A stretch of 64,000 nt of DNA, taken from positions 3,160,001 to 3,224,000 of the forward strand of contig CP073746.1 in the NCBI GenBank assembly GCA_024397995.1, written 5' to 3'. Position numbers and translations under genes: made by a program. Below are positions 47,537-56,369 of this stretch, piece by piece. Under the pieces are notes generated by a model. That model was not told the DNA's origin, ran no database searches, and saw nothing but the letters and a program-made list of their open reading frames with translations. Positions within the stretch are counted from its first letter, which is position 1. Each line of letters opens with the position of its first letter. This stretch comes from a bacterium SCSIO 12827 (GTDB lineage: Bacteria; Pseudomonadota; Alphaproteobacteria; Rhodospirillales; Casp-alpha2).

Positions 47537-47815
47537 ATGCCGGACCAGCCAACGCCTCTGCCCGGCTTTCCCATGAAATACATCGTGTTCACGTCGGCGC
47601 GGGGCGAGGCCCCCGTGCTGTTCCCCCACGAATTCACCCATAGTTGGGTGGCGGGCGAACTGCGCCCGCTCAAACCCGTATCGGCGGGCTTCGTCGAAAT
47701 GGCGGCGGACGGACAGATCCGCTGCTTCGGGCATTCAAGCAGCCTGAACCTGCCGTCGCGGGGCGCGGCGGACGCGGAACTGGTGCACCGTCACCTAAAA
47801 GGCGACGGCCGATAA
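47537..47815 (+). CDS. small hypothetical protein
   Basis: A 92-residue protein starting 15 bases after purB, probably co-transcribed. The sequence (KYIVFTSARGEAPVLFPHEFTHSWVAGELRPLKPVSAGFVEMAADGQIRCFGHSSSLNLPSRGAADAELVHRHL) has alternating beta-like strands and reads like a real protein, but I know no family for it. An internal ATG at 47573 is an alternative start. The function is unknown. Confidence 0.65.
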   Translation: MPDQPTPLPGFPMKYIVFTSARGEAPVLFPHEFTHSWVAGELRPLKPVSAGFVEMAADGQIRCFGHSSSLNLPSRGAADAELVHRHLKGDGR

Positions 47816-47837
47816 CCCGGCAAAAACCGTGAGGAAA

Positions 47838-48161
47838 TTATTCGCTTTTGATCTGCTCAGCCGCGGTGTGCAGCAGGTCTTCGAGCTTGCGCCGGATCTG
47901 CTCTTCGGTGATCGCGAGGCCGCGCGTTTCGATATCGCCCATGACCTTGCGCACCACATCGTCGACACCGGGCTCGTCCAGATCGGCCAGAACCACTTCG
48001 CGGGCATAGGCGTCGGCGTCGGAGCCCTTCAGCCCGAAAGCCTCGGCCAGCCACAGACCCAGCAGCTTGTTGCGCCGGGATTCCGCCTTGAACCGCTGTT
48101 CTTCGTCCAACTGGTACTTGGCTTCGTAACCTTTTTCCCGGTCCTTGAAGGCGTCAGACAT
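47838..48161 (-). CDS. F1F0-ATPase inhibitor zeta subunit (DUF1476)
   Basis: A 107-residue DUF1476 protein. The N-terminal SDAFKDREKGYEAKYQLDEEQRFKAESRRNKLLGLWLAEAFGL is the typical start, and the rest is a helical bundle. In Paracoccus denitrificans this family is the zeta subunit that inhibits ATP hydrolysis by the F1 motor through its N-terminal region. Inhibition strength varies between species. The gene is usually next to purC in alphaproteobacteria, as here (divergent from the NRDE gene). GGGAG precedes the ATG. Confidence 0.88.
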   Translation of the reverse strand: MSDAFKDREKGYEAKYQLDEEQRFKAESRRNKLLGLWLAEAFGLKGSDADAYAREVVLADLDEPGVDDVVRKVMGDIETRGLAITEEQIRRKLEDLLHTAAEQIKSE

Positions 48162-48288
48162 GTCCTGGGCTCCCGTTCTGGCCAATGAGTAATGAGTTTC
48201 GCTGGGCTTATTTACGCGGGTTGGCGCGTCACCGCAACATCCGGCGCAACTGCTGGCGCAATCTGTTCGCAGGCCTTATGTAACAATT

Positions 48289-49047
48289 ATGTGCACACTC
48301 GTCATTCTACGCCGCCCGGGCCATGACTGGCCACTGATCGTCGCCGCCAACCGCGACGAAATGGCAGAGCGGCTTTCCGACCCGCCGGGCCGCCATTGGC
48401 CGGATGCTCCCCATGTCACCGCCGGGCGGGACAGAACCGCCGGCGGCACCTGGCTGGGCGTCAACGACGACCGCATGGTGGCCGGCGTTTTGAACCGCCA
48501 CGGATCGCTGGGCCAGGAAGCCGGCAAACGGTCGCGCGGCGAATTGCCCCTGGAAGCCCTGAGCCACGGCGAGGCCGCCGAAGCCGCCGAGGCCTTGGCC
48601 CATCTCGACGGCAGCGCCTATCGGTCGTTCAACCTGATCGTCGGCGACGTGAACCGCGCCTTCTGGATTTCCGGCAACGGCCGGGATTCCAAGGTTTCCG
48701 TTCAGGAAATTCGTCCGGGCCTGTCGATGATCACGGCTTATGATCTGAACGACGATACCTCGGCGCGCATCGGCCACTACCGCCCCCTGTTCGAAGCCGC
48801 CCCCCCGCCGGACCCGGCCAAAGGTGCCAACGGATGGGACGCCTGGGTGGCCTTGATGTCGGATTTCAAGGAATGGCAGGGCGGCGGCGAGCGCGATTCC
48901 ATGGCTTTCACCACGGATTTCGGGTTCGAAACCGTGTCGTCGTCGCTGATCGCCCTGCCCAAACCCTTCGATCCGGCCCTGAAACCCCAATGGCTGTTCT
49001 GTCCCGAGCGGCCGCGGCCCGGCGGATTCCGGCCAATCACCGACTGA
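48289..49047 (+). CDS. NRDE family (TANGO2-like) protein
   Basis: A 252-residue NRDE protein. It starts MCTLVIL with the conserved Cys2, and contains the eponymous AANRDE motif (residues 17-24) and GGTWLGVNDD. The family resembles Ntn hydrolases; human TANGO2 has been linked to lipid and haem handling, and the bacterial role is unresolved. It is 120 bases upstream of purC on the same strand. Confidence 0.88.
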   Translation: MCTLVILRRPGHDWPLIVAANRDEMAERLSDPPGRHWPDAPHVTAGRDRTAGGTWLGVNDDRMVAGVLNRHGSLGQEAGKRSRGELPLEALSHGEAAEAAEALAHLDGSAYRSFNLIVGDVNRAFWISGNGRDSKVSVQEIRPGLSMITAYDLNDDTSARIGHYRPLFEAAPPPDPAKGANGWDAWVALMSDFKEWQGGGERDSMAFTTDFGFETVSSSLIALPKPFDPALKPQWLFCPERPRPGGFRPITD

Positions 49048-49059
49048 TCCCCTATTCTG

Positions 49060-49088
49060 TTGAGCGGGCTCTCCGACGCTGCTATATG
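49060..49088 (+). promoter_or_regulatory. candidate promoter of the purC-purS-purQ operon
   Basis: TTGAGC, a 17-base spacer and TATATG stand 80 bases upstream of purC. A run of ten Cs follows ten bases after the -10 element. The match is good but not scored. Confidence 0.5.
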
Positions 49089-49167
49089 GTGCGTCTAACC
49101 CCCCCCCCGCAGGCCACGCCCCATTTCGGAGCGACCACAAAGGGGAACTTCACGAGGGCACAAACCC

Positions 49168-49935
49168 ATGGCAAGACGCAGACAGATTTACGAAGGCAAG
49201 GCAAAGGTCCTTTTCGAGGGCCCGGAACCCGGCACCATCGTCCAGTACTTCAAGGACGACGCAACCGCCTTCAACAACCAGAAAAAGGGCACCATCACCG
49301 GCAAGGGGGTGCTCAACAACCGGATTTCCGAGTATTTGATGCTCCGCCTCGGCGAGATCGGCGTACCGACCCACTTCGTGCGGCGCCTGAACATGCGCGA
49401 GCAGTTGGTCCGCGAGGTCGAGATCATCCCGGTCGAGATCATCGTGCGAAACGTCGCCGCCGGCACGTTCTCCAAGCGCTTCGGCATGGAGGAAGGCACG
49501 GCCCTGCCGCGTTCGATCATCGAATACTGCTACAAATCGGACGAACTGGGTGATCCCCTGATCGCCGAGGAACACGTCACCGCCTTCGGCTGGGCGACGC
49601 CGCAGGACATGGACGAAATCATGGCCCTGTCCCTGCGCATCAACGACTACCTGTCGGGCCTGTTCATGGGCATCGGCCTGAAACTGGTCGATTTCAAGCT
49701 GGAATTCGGCCGCCTGTGGGAAAACGACCAAAACATGCGCATCGTGCTGGCCGACGAGATCAGCCCCGATTCCATGCGCCTGTGGGACGTTCTGACCAAC
49801 GAAAAGATGGACAAGGACCGGTTCCGCCGCGACCTCGGCAATGTCGCGGAGGCCTATCAGGAGGTCGCCCGGCGCCTTGGCATTCTGCCGGAATCGGGTC
49901 CCGTCGACATCAAGGAACCGGAGACCGTTCAGTAA
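49168..49935 (+). CDS. purC: phosphoribosylaminoimidazole-succinocarboxamide synthase
   Basis: A 255-residue SAICAR synthetase. The [16 protein letters not shown] start and the conserved [30 protein letters not shown] and VDFKLEFGR and [14 protein letters not shown] segments match the single-domain bacterial enzyme. It joins CAIR to aspartate with ATP in purine synthesis. purS begins two bases after its stop. Confidence 0.97.
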   Translation: MARRRQIYEGKAKVLFEGPEPGTIVQYFKDDATAFNNQKKGTITGKGVLNNRISEYLMLRLGEIGVPTHFVRRLNMREQLVREVEIIPVEIIVRNVAAGTFSKRFGMEEGTALPRSIIEYCYKSDELGDPLIAEEHVTAFGWATPQDMDEIMALSLRINDYLSGLFMGIGLKLVDFKLEFGRLWENDQNMRIVLADEISPDSMRLWDVLTNEKMDKDRFRRDLGNVAEAYQEVARRLGILPESGPVDIKEPETVQ

Positions 49936-49936
49936 G

Positions 49937-50182
49937 ATGAAAGCACGCGTCCACGTTACCCTGAAATCCGGCGTTCTCGACCCGCAAGGCAAGGCCGTCC
50001 AGCATTCGCTGGCCGGGCTTGGCTTTGACGGCGTCAACGACGTACGCCAAGGCAAATACATCGAACTGGAACTGGCCGAAACCGACCCCGCCAAGGCCAA
50101 GGAATCCGTGGAAGCCATGTGCCAGAAGCTCTTGGCCAACACGGTGATCGAGAACTTTTCCGTCGATATCGCCGAAGGCTGA
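49937..50182 (+). CDS. purS: phosphoribosylformylglycinamidine synthase subunit PurS
   Basis: An 81-residue PurS (KARVHVTLKSGVLDPQGKAVQHSL, VNDVRQGKYIELEL), the small subunit of the three-part FGAM synthase in which PurL, PurQ and PurS form a complex. Its overlap with purC at the junction and the 9-base gap to purQ show an operon. Confidence 0.96.
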   Translation: MKARVHVTLKSGVLDPQGKAVQHSLAGLGFDGVNDVRQGKYIELELAETDPAKAKESVEAMCQKLLANTVIENFSVDIAEG

Positions 50183-50191
50183 CCCCCCGCC

Positions 50192-50893
50192 ATGCCGACC
50201 AATACGAAAGCCGCCGTCATCGTCTTTCCCGGCTCCAACTGCGACCGCGACATGAAGGTCGCGCTGGAAGCGGTGACGGGCACGGACGTCATCATGCATT
50301 GGCACCGCGACACCGAATTGCCCGACGTCGATCTGATCGCCGTGCCGGGCGGGTTCAGCTATGGCGACTATCTGCGTTCCGGCGCGATGGCCGCCAATTC
50401 GCCGGTCATGCGCACGGTGGTGGAGCGCGCCAACAAGGGTGTGCCCGTGTTGGGCATATGCAACGGCTTTCAGGTCCTGACCGAGGCCGGACTGCTGCCC
50501 GGCGCCTTGATGCGCAACGCGGGCCTGAAATTCGTGTGCAAGGACGTGTGGCTCAAGGTCGAAAACACCGATACCCCCTTTACCGGCGGCTATACGGCCG
50601 ATCAGGTGATCCGCATCCCCGTCGCCCATCATGACGGCAATTATTTCGCCGACGACGCAACCCTGGACCGTCTTGAGGGCGAAGGCCGCGTCGCCTTCCG
50701 CTACTGCGACCCCAAGGGCAAGGTTGCGGACGCGGCCAATCCCAACGGCAGCCGCAACAACATCGCCGGCATCGTCAACGAGGCCGGCAACGTGCTGGGC
50801 ATGATGCCGCACCCCGAACGTCTGGCCGAGGCCGCGCTTGGCGGCACCGACGGCAAGCCCCTGTTCGACGGGCTGGTCGCCGCCCTGCACTAG
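50192..50893 (+). CDS. purQ: phosphoribosylformylglycinamidine synthase subunit PurQ
   Basis: A 233-residue class I glutamine amidotransferase. The nucleophile Cys is in [21 protein letters not shown], and the His-Glu pair in [11 protein letters not shown] completes the triad. It feeds ammonia to PurL. Normally purL follows directly; here a block of five other genes does so. Confidence 0.96.
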   Translation: MPTNTKAAVIVFPGSNCDRDMKVALEAVTGTDVIMHWHRDTELPDVDLIAVPGGFSYGDYLRSGAMAANSPVMRTVVERANKGVPVLGICNGFQVLTEAGLLPGALMRNAGLKFVCKDVWLKVENTDTPFTGGYTADQVIRIPVAHHDGNYFADDATLDRLEGEGRVAFRYCDPKGKVADAANPNGSRNNIAGIVNEAGNVLGMMPHPERLAEAALGGTDGKPLFDGLVAALH

Positions 50894-50942
50894 GCCGCGC
50901 CGGCCCGGCCATTTCCGCCGACCCTTAAAGGAGGGTCACGAG

Positions 50943-52388
50943 ATGCTGAATATTCGGCCCGTCGTGCACCTTTTGGGTCTGCTGTCCTGCTTTGTCGCGG
51001 TGCTTCTTTGCATCCCGGCCCTGACCGATGCCATCTACCACGACCAGGATTGGAAACCGTTCGTCACGGCGGCCCTGGTCACCGGCTTCATCAGCTTCGC
51101 CTTGGCCATCGCCGCCTGGCCCAGGGACGGCATCAAGCTCAACCTGCGACAGGCGTTTCTGGTCACGGCCCTGGGCTGGGTCACGGTCGCCGCCATCGCG
51201 GCGATCCCGTTCCTGGGCCTGGGCATCAGCCTGACCGACGCCGTGTTCGAATCCATGTCGGGGATCACCACCACGGGGTCCACCATCCTGACCGGCCTGG
51301 ATCACCTGCCGCCGGGCATCCTGTTGTGGCGGGCGATCCTGCAATGGCTGGGCGGGATCGGGATCATCGCCATGGCGATTCTCATGCTGCCGCTGATGCG
51401 CGTCGGCGGCATGCAGTTGTTCAAGATCGAAAGCTCGGACACCGGCGAGAAGTTCAGCGCCAACGCGTTCCAGATGGTCATCTACCTGATGGCCTTCTAC
51501 ACCCTGCTGACCGTGCTTTGCGCTTTCCTGTACTTCATTTTCGGCATGTCCCTGTTCGACGCCGTGACCCATGCCATGGCCACCGTGTCGACGGGCGGAT
51601 ATTCGACCCATGACGCGTCCTTCGGGTTTTTCAAGAGCCCGGCCCTGCACTGGATCGCCACCCTGTTCATGGCCGCTGGTGCTGTGCCCTTCTATCTGTA
51701 CATCAAGGCCGCGCGGGGCGCGCCACAGCAGATGTTCAGCGACGAACAGGTGCGCGGCTTCATCGCCCTGCTGGCCGTGGTCAGCATCGGCCTGGCCGGC
51801 TGGATGACCTGGGAGCGCGGCATTTCCTTTCCCGAAGCCCTGACCCTGACCGCGTTCAACGTGACCTCGGTCATCACCACCACGGGCTTCGCCACCGACG
51901 ATTACACGACCTGGGGGCCCGGCGGGGTCGGGGTGTTCCTGGCCTTGATGTACATCGGCGGCTGTTCGGGATCGACCTCGGGTGCGATCAAGATCTATCG
52001 CCACCAAATCCTCTACAAACTGGTGCGCGCCCATGTGAAGCGCCTGTTCAGCCCGAACCGGGTGATCACCCTGTCCTACAACGGCGCCCCCGTGCCCGAT
52101 GACGTGCCCTATTCGATCCTCGCTTTCCTGGCCGTGTTCGTCGCGACCATCGCCGTGTTCACGGTGGCGCTATCGTTCCTGGAACTGGATATCCTGACGG
52201 CCTATTCGGCGACCGTGACCGCCATCACCAACGTCGGTCCGGGCCTGGGGCCGATCATCGGCCCATCCGGCACGTTCGAGCCCCTGCCCGACGCGGCGAA
52301 ATGGATTTTGACCCTGGCCATGCTGGCCGGGCGGCTTGAAGTGCTCGCCCTGCTGGTGATGTTCGACCGGGATTTCTGGCGGTACTGA
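50943..52388 (+). CDS. TrkH/KtrB-family potassium uptake protein
   Basis: A 481-residue integral membrane protein with about 10 or more TM helices and the repeated P-loop pattern of K+ transporters of the TrkH/TrkG/KtrB superfamily: segments such as MSGITTTGSTIL, ATVSTGGYST, SVITTTGFATDD and AITNVGPGLGPI provide the selectivity glycines. It would need a TrkA/KtrA-type regulatory subunit, which is not in this window. AAAGGAGG lies just before the ATG at 50943. It begins the block that interrupts purQ and purL. Confidence 0.88.
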   Translation: MLNIRPVVHLLGLLSCFVAVLLCIPALTDAIYHDQDWKPFVTAALVTGFISFALAIAAWPRDGIKLNLRQAFLVTALGWVTVAAIAAIPFLGLGISLTDAVFESMSGITTTGSTILTGLDHLPPGILLWRAILQWLGGIGIIAMAILMLPLMRVGGMQLFKIESSDTGEKFSANAFQMVIYLMAFYTLLTVLCAFLYFIFGMSLFDAVTHAMATVSTGGYSTHDASFGFFKSPALHWIATLFMAAGAVPFYLYIKAARGAPQQMFSDEQVRGFIALLAVVSIGLAGWMTWERGISFPEALTLTAFNVTSVITTTGFATDDYTTWGPGGVGVFLALMYIGGCSGSTSGAIKIYRHQILYKLVRAHVKRLFSPNRVITLSYNGAPVPDDVPYSILAFLAVFVATIAVFTVALSFLELDILTAYSATVTAITNVGPGLGPIIGPSGTFEPLPDAAKWILTLAMLAGRLEVLALLVMFDRDFWRY

Positions 52389-52391
52389 GTT

Positions 52392-52712
52392 TCAAGCCGC
52401 GTCGAAGGCTTCCTGAATTTCCGCCCGCAGCATTTCCTGGCGTTCGCCGTCGATACGAAATTCGATGGCCACGCCCCGGCCCGTCAGGCGCGAGATGACG
52501 CCGGGCAATTCGCCCAGCCCGTCGACCCGAAGATTGACCGCATCACCGGCGGCAAAGGCGTGTTGGGTCCGGCCCAGGATGTCGGAAAATTCGACCTGGG
52601 CACCCTGCCGGGAAATGTCGCGTAACAGCCCTGTCCTCGTTTCCCTGGAAGAGGAGACAAAGATCAGTTCCGTGATATCGAACCGGCGCGCGGCGCGGCG
52701 TTCTTCAGGCAT
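52392..52712 (-). CDS. PilZ domain protein
   Basis: A 106-residue stand-alone PilZ domain. The c-di-GMP-binding pattern is visible: an Arg-rich RRAARRF start (RxxxR) and DISRQGAQVEF (D/NxSxxG). It probably binds c-di-GMP and acts through a partner protein. GGAGG precedes the ATG at 52712; a GTG at 52727 is an alternative. It is convergent with the TrkH-like gene and follows the MmgE/PrpD gene on the minus strand only across a small gap. Confidence 0.8.
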   Translation of the reverse strand: MPEERRAARRFDITELIFVSSSRETRTGLLRDISRQGAQVEFSDILGRTQHAFAAGDAVNLRVDGLGELPGVISRLTGRGVAIEFRIDGERQEMLRAEIQEAFDAA

Positions 52713-52797
52713 GGCCAGGACCTCCACCGTAAGAGTTGATCCCCCATGAGCAGGCCGATTCTACACCAATCGCCCCCCTGCCGCCACCGGCGGCCGA

Positions 52798-54213
52798 TCA
52801 CGCCGTCAGCAGGTTCATCAGCGGGCGGATATCCTCGACGGTGTCCAAGCCCGCCACGAAATCCTTCACCTTGGCCGCCTTGGCCTCGCCCAGCACGGGG
52901 ATCGCCAACGCATCGTACTTGCGGTCCAAATCCGTGGCCGAAACGGGGTTTTCCGGACTGCCGCGGCGGTTGCGCTCCGTATGAGACAGCGTCCGCCCAT
53001 CCGTGGTCACCACGGTGATCCGCGCCATGTGGCGGGCGCCCGGGCCTTGGGCTTCGATCTCGGGATCGACCTCGGCATCGATACGTTCGATGAACTTCAG
53101 AACTTCAGGAGCCTTGATGCGGTCCTCGGTGAACTGGGCGGTGAAGGCTTCGCCGTCCAATGCGATCATGGCGAGCCCGTAATACAGGTTCATCTGCGCC
53201 GCCGTAATGCCCTGGGCCTTGTAGGGCCAGGCGCAATGGACATAGGTCGGATGGCTGACATATGCCGTGATTCGGGCGATGTCGGCGGCGGCCAGATTGT
53301 TATCCGTCATCACGGCGCGGAGCGCATCGAGGGCGCCGTGGATGCTGGTCACCATGGCGTGGGGCTTGAACCCCGTGCGCAGCACTTCCCATTGCATGTC
53401 CTGGCCGGGCATCAGGCCCTGCACGACGCGCTCAACGTTGATCTTGCCGGCGAAGGCGGCGAGGAACCCACCGTATTCGGCCTCGACCATGTCGGAAATG
53501 CCGGTGAAGCCCTTGGCGGCCAGTTCGGCGCCGCGAACCCCAGCCTCGGCCGCGCGGCCGGAATGCAGGCGCTTGACCATTGCCCCTTCCTGGGCCGCCA
53601 TCAGCCCGGCGCCGAGGGAACCCGCGATACCCAGCGCATTGGCCGTCACCGCCGCGTCCAGGCCCATCATGCGCGCCGCCGTGGCGGCGGCGACCAGGGG
53701 GCCGACCGTGCCCTGGGGGTGGAAGCCGCGCAACAGAAGGTCCGTCCCGGCGGCAGCCCCGACCCGGCAGGCGACTTCGTAACCCGCGGCCATGGCCGTC
53801 AGGACCAGCGATCCCGGCACTCCGGCGCGGCGCGTGCCCAACAGGCGTTCGCCCATGTTGAGCGCCACCGGCACGGCGATGGAATTGGGATGGGTAATGG
53901 CGTCGCGGTGAATGTCGTCCATTTCAAACGCGTGGCCCGCCGTGGCGTTGACCAGCACGGCATTGGCCACGGGCACCATACGCAGCATGCCGATCAAAGA
54001 CGCCTCGGGCGTGCCGCCGTCGTGGTCGACCAGCTCTGCGACCATGCGCGTCCACGGCAGGGTGGCGCCATGCAGGCAGCAGGCCAGTCCATCGAGCACG
54101 GCCAGCTTCAGATGTTCGACGACTTCCTTCGGCAGATCCTCGAACGTCAGCCCGGCGGCGAAATCCGCCAAAATCGCAGTCGCCCCCGGCGCCGCCTTGT
54201 CGGCGTCCTTCAT
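52798..54213 (-). CDS. MmgE/PrpD family protein
   Basis: A 471-residue protein of the MmgE/PrpD superfamily, which includes 2-methylcitrate dehydratase and cis-aconitate decarboxylase. The FEMDDIHRDAITHPNSIAVPVAL and FHPQGTVGPLVAAATAARMMGLD segments are characteristic. No prpB/prpC genes are near, so it is probably not part of the methylcitrate cycle, and the substrate is unknown. The ATG at 54213 has GGAG upstream; a GTG at 54231 is an alternative. It follows the TauD-like oxygenase gene by 31 bases, so the two form an operon. Confidence 0.88.
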   Translation of the reverse strand: MKDADKAAPGATAILADFAAGLTFEDLPKEVVEHLKLAVLDGLACCLHGATLPWTRMVAELVDHDGGTPEASLIGMLRMVPVANAVLVNATAGHAFEMDDIHRDAITHPNSIAVPVALNMGERLLGTRRAGVPGSLVLTAMAAGYEVACRVGAAAGTDLLLRGFHPQGTVGPLVAAATAARMMGLDAAVTANALGIAGSLGAGLMAAQEGAMVKRLHSGRAAEAGVRGAELAAKGFTGISDMVEAEYGGFLAAFAGKINVERVVQGLMPGQDMQWEVLRTGFKPHAMVTSIHGALDALRAVMTDNNLAAADIARITAYVSHPTYVHCAWPYKAQGITAAQMNLYYGLAMIALDGEAFTAQFTEDRIKAPEVLKFIERIDAEVDPEIEAQGPGARHMARITVVTTDGRTLSHTERNRRGSPENPVSATDLDRKYDALAIPVLGEAKAAKVKDFVAGLDTVEDIRPLMNLLTA

Positions 54214-54244
54214 CACGTCTCCATCCTTCACTTGATGCGTGCTC

Positions 54245-55270
54245 TTATTGCTGGGCCGCGACGCCGCCCCGCGGACCGGTGTTGAGCAGGTTCAGCATTT
54301 CCGGCGCCACCGGGCGGCCTTCCGGAGTAATCATCCAGATGCGCAGCATCAGGCGTTTCTGGTCGGCCTCGGCATGGTCCACGAACTCTTGGCGGGAATG
54401 CAGCGTCGTGCGGTTGTTGAGAATCTGGAAATCCCCCCGCTCCAGCATCATGTCCAGGCGCAGGTCGGGGCGCTGCGACAGCTCGCGGAAATAGTCGATG
54501 GCTTCCTGCTGCAAGGGCGTCAGGGGATGGCCCGATTTCTCGGCACCCAGTTCAAGCTGCCGCTTATTGTAGCGGCAGGCCAGGGCGCCTTCGTAATAGG
54601 CGAACACGGGAATGCGCTGTTGGGTGACTTCCGTCATGTTGCCGGTCTTGGACGCCAGATCGACATAGAAGCCGCCGCACAAGGGGTCGATCAGGTCCGG
54701 ACGGGTCTTGAGGATTTCGTTGTAGATGGCCGTGGCGGAGACGACGGAGCTTTCACCCCCCGTCTTGGCCCTGCGCACACACATCAGGCCGACCACGTCG
54801 CAACTGTCCGTATGGGGCGGCAGATCCAGCGAGGTGCGGTAGAACCGCACGCCGGACAGATAGGGGTCCTTGCCCTCGAACTTGTCACCGTGATCCATGA
54901 CCTGACCAATCAGCTCGCCCTGTTTGTTCTGGATGATGCCGATACCCAGGTATTGACCGATCCCCCACAGGACCATCTTCAGGTCGTCCAGTTCGAAGCG
55001 CTTGGGGTCCAATCCCCGGATCACCTGAAATCCCCGGCCGTACTGGATTTCGTCGGAGACCTCGTCGAGCACCGGGCCCAGGGTCGGCAGGGGGAAATCT
55101 TCGCGTGCGAAGCCGAGGGTCCCGCCCGCCGCCTTGACCGATGCCAGAGCCGTGGTCAGTTCGACGATATGGCCCTCGGTCAGCGTCACGGTCCACACCG
55201 CCGGATCGGAATAATCCGTTCCGCGCCAGGCGGAGGCGTCGGTCACGGGGGTGCGCAGGATTTCGGTCAT
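54245..55270 (-). CDS. TauD/TfdA-type Fe(II)/2-oxoglutarate oxygenase
   Basis: A 341-residue non-haem iron oxygenase. The iron ligands are HTD at about 153-155 (LDLPPHTDSCDVVGL) and a distal His near 291 (TTLHSRQEFVDH), with a later Arg for 2-oxoglutarate (RLMLRIWM). It is longer than the 27.2 kb paralogue and only distantly similar. It may hydroxylate an amino-acid-like or carboxylate substrate. It is first in a two-gene operon with the MmgE/PrpD gene, and a perfect GntR-like palindrome lies 66 bases upstream. Confidence 0.85.
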   Translation of the reverse strand: MTEILRTPVTDASAWRGTDYSDPAVWTVTLTEGHIVELTTALASVKAAGGTLGFAREDFPLPTLGPVLDEVSDEIQYGRGFQVIRGLDPKRFELDDLKMVLWGIGQYLGIGIIQNKQGELIGQVMDHGDKFEGKDPYLSGVRFYRTSLDLPPHTDSCDVVGLMCVRRAKTGGESSVVSATAIYNEILKTRPDLIDPLCGGFYVDLASKTGNMTEVTQQRIPVFAYYEGALACRYNKRQLELGAEKSGHPLTPLQQEAIDYFRELSQRPDLRLDMMLERGDFQILNNRTTLHSRQEFVDHAEADQKRLMLRIWMITPEGRPVAPEMLNLLNTGPRGGVAAQQ

Positions 55271-55335
55271 CGGTGCATGTCTCCTTGTTTTCGGCCGCGC
55301 ATGGGGATCGTCAGGGCCGAGCGGCTTGGCGGCAC

Positions 55336-55347
55336 ATTGTATACAAT
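55336..55347. promoter_or_regulatory. GntR-type operator palindrome
   Basis: ATTGTATACAAT is a perfect 12-bp palindrome, of the TTGTATACAA type bound by many FadR-subfamily GntR regulators. It lies 66 bases upstream of the TauD-like oxygenase ATG (minus strand) and 141 bases upstream of the divergent rhomboid gene. No GntR gene is in the window, so the regulator must be encoded elsewhere. Confidence 0.6.
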
Positions 55348-55487
55348 CTGATCCTCCCCAGGGACAACAGATTTACGTGCTGGCCGTTGCCGGATCCGCG
55401 CATGCTGGCCGGAACGCCCGGCTTTGGCCATAATCCGCACGTAACGCTGAAGGGCCCCGCCGCCCGTCCCGAGGAGACCGCCACTCC

Positions 55488-56276
55488 ATGCTGCTGCCGA
55501 TATCCGATTCCAATCCCCGGCACCGCATTTCCTTTCAATACGTGACCGTGGGCCTGATCGCGGTCTGCGCGGCCGTGTTCCTGTGGCAGGCAAGCTTGGA
55601 CCCGCGCCGCGCCCAGGAAGCGGTCTATGCGCTGGGCACAATCCCCGCCGTGGTGTTCGGCGAACGAACCCTGTCGCCGGAGCTGTCCTGGATTCCGGCG
55701 GAAATGACGCTGCTGACCTCCATGTTCATGCACGGCGGATGGATGCACCTGATCGGTAACATGCTCTATCTTTGGATTCTCGGCGACAATGTCGAGGACT
55801 GCATGGGCCATGCCCGCTTTCTGATTTTCTATCTGGTCTGCGGCCTGGCCGCCGTGATGACCCATATGCTGATCGACACCGGGTCGACCGTGCCACTGGT
55901 CGGCGCATCCGGCGCCATATCCGGGGTCATGGGGGCCTATCTGCTGCTGCATCCGACGGCGCGGATCAACGTGCTGATCTGGGTTCTCATCTTCGTGCGT
56001 GTCGTGCCCGTGCCGGCAGGGATCGCGCTTGCCGCATGGATCGGTCTGCAATTCGTCAACGCCGCCGGTAACTCCAGCAGCGGCGGCGGGGTCGCCTTCT
56101 GGGCCCATGTCGGCGGGGCGGTCGCCGGCATGGTCCTAGTGCCCTTCTTCAAGCGCAAGGACGTTTCGCTACTGGCTGGCATCCGCGGCAGACCGATGCC
56201 GTCAACGGCCACGGACAGCCCGAAAATCCGTCTGCGCCGGCCCGAAACCCCACCGGTACGGCGGCCTTGGCGCTAG
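55488..56276 (+). CDS. rhomboid family intramembrane serine protease
   Basis: A 262-residue rhomboid with about six TM helices. The catalytic Ser lies in LVGASGAISGVMG (about 141) and the His in FWAHVGGAVAGM (about 207), and the first loop has the HGGWMHLIGNMLYLWILGD motif, so the protease is expected to be active. It cleaves TM segments of unknown substrates. A basic tail (RKDVSLLAGIRGR) is cytoplasmic. It is the last gene of the block between purQ and purL. Confidence 0.93.
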   Translation: MLLPISDSNPRHRISFQYVTVGLIAVCAAVFLWQASLDPRRAQEAVYALGTIPAVVFGERTLSPELSWIPAEMTLLTSMFMHGGWMHLIGNMLYLWILGDNVEDCMGHARFLIFYLVCGLAAVMTHMLIDTGSTVPLVGASGAISGVMGAYLLLHPTARINVLIWVLIFVRVVPVPAGIALAAWIGLQFVNAAGNSSSGGGVAFWAHVGGAVAGMVLVPFFKRKDVSLLAGIRGRPMPSTATDSPKIRLRRPETPPVRRPWR

Positions 56277-56369
56277 GTGCCGTGAATTAATCACGGGAAT
56301 CCCCGCCGTTGGCCCCCTCCGGGCCGATAAAACATTGCCAAACGCCGGGGATTTGCTAAGAAGTCGGCC

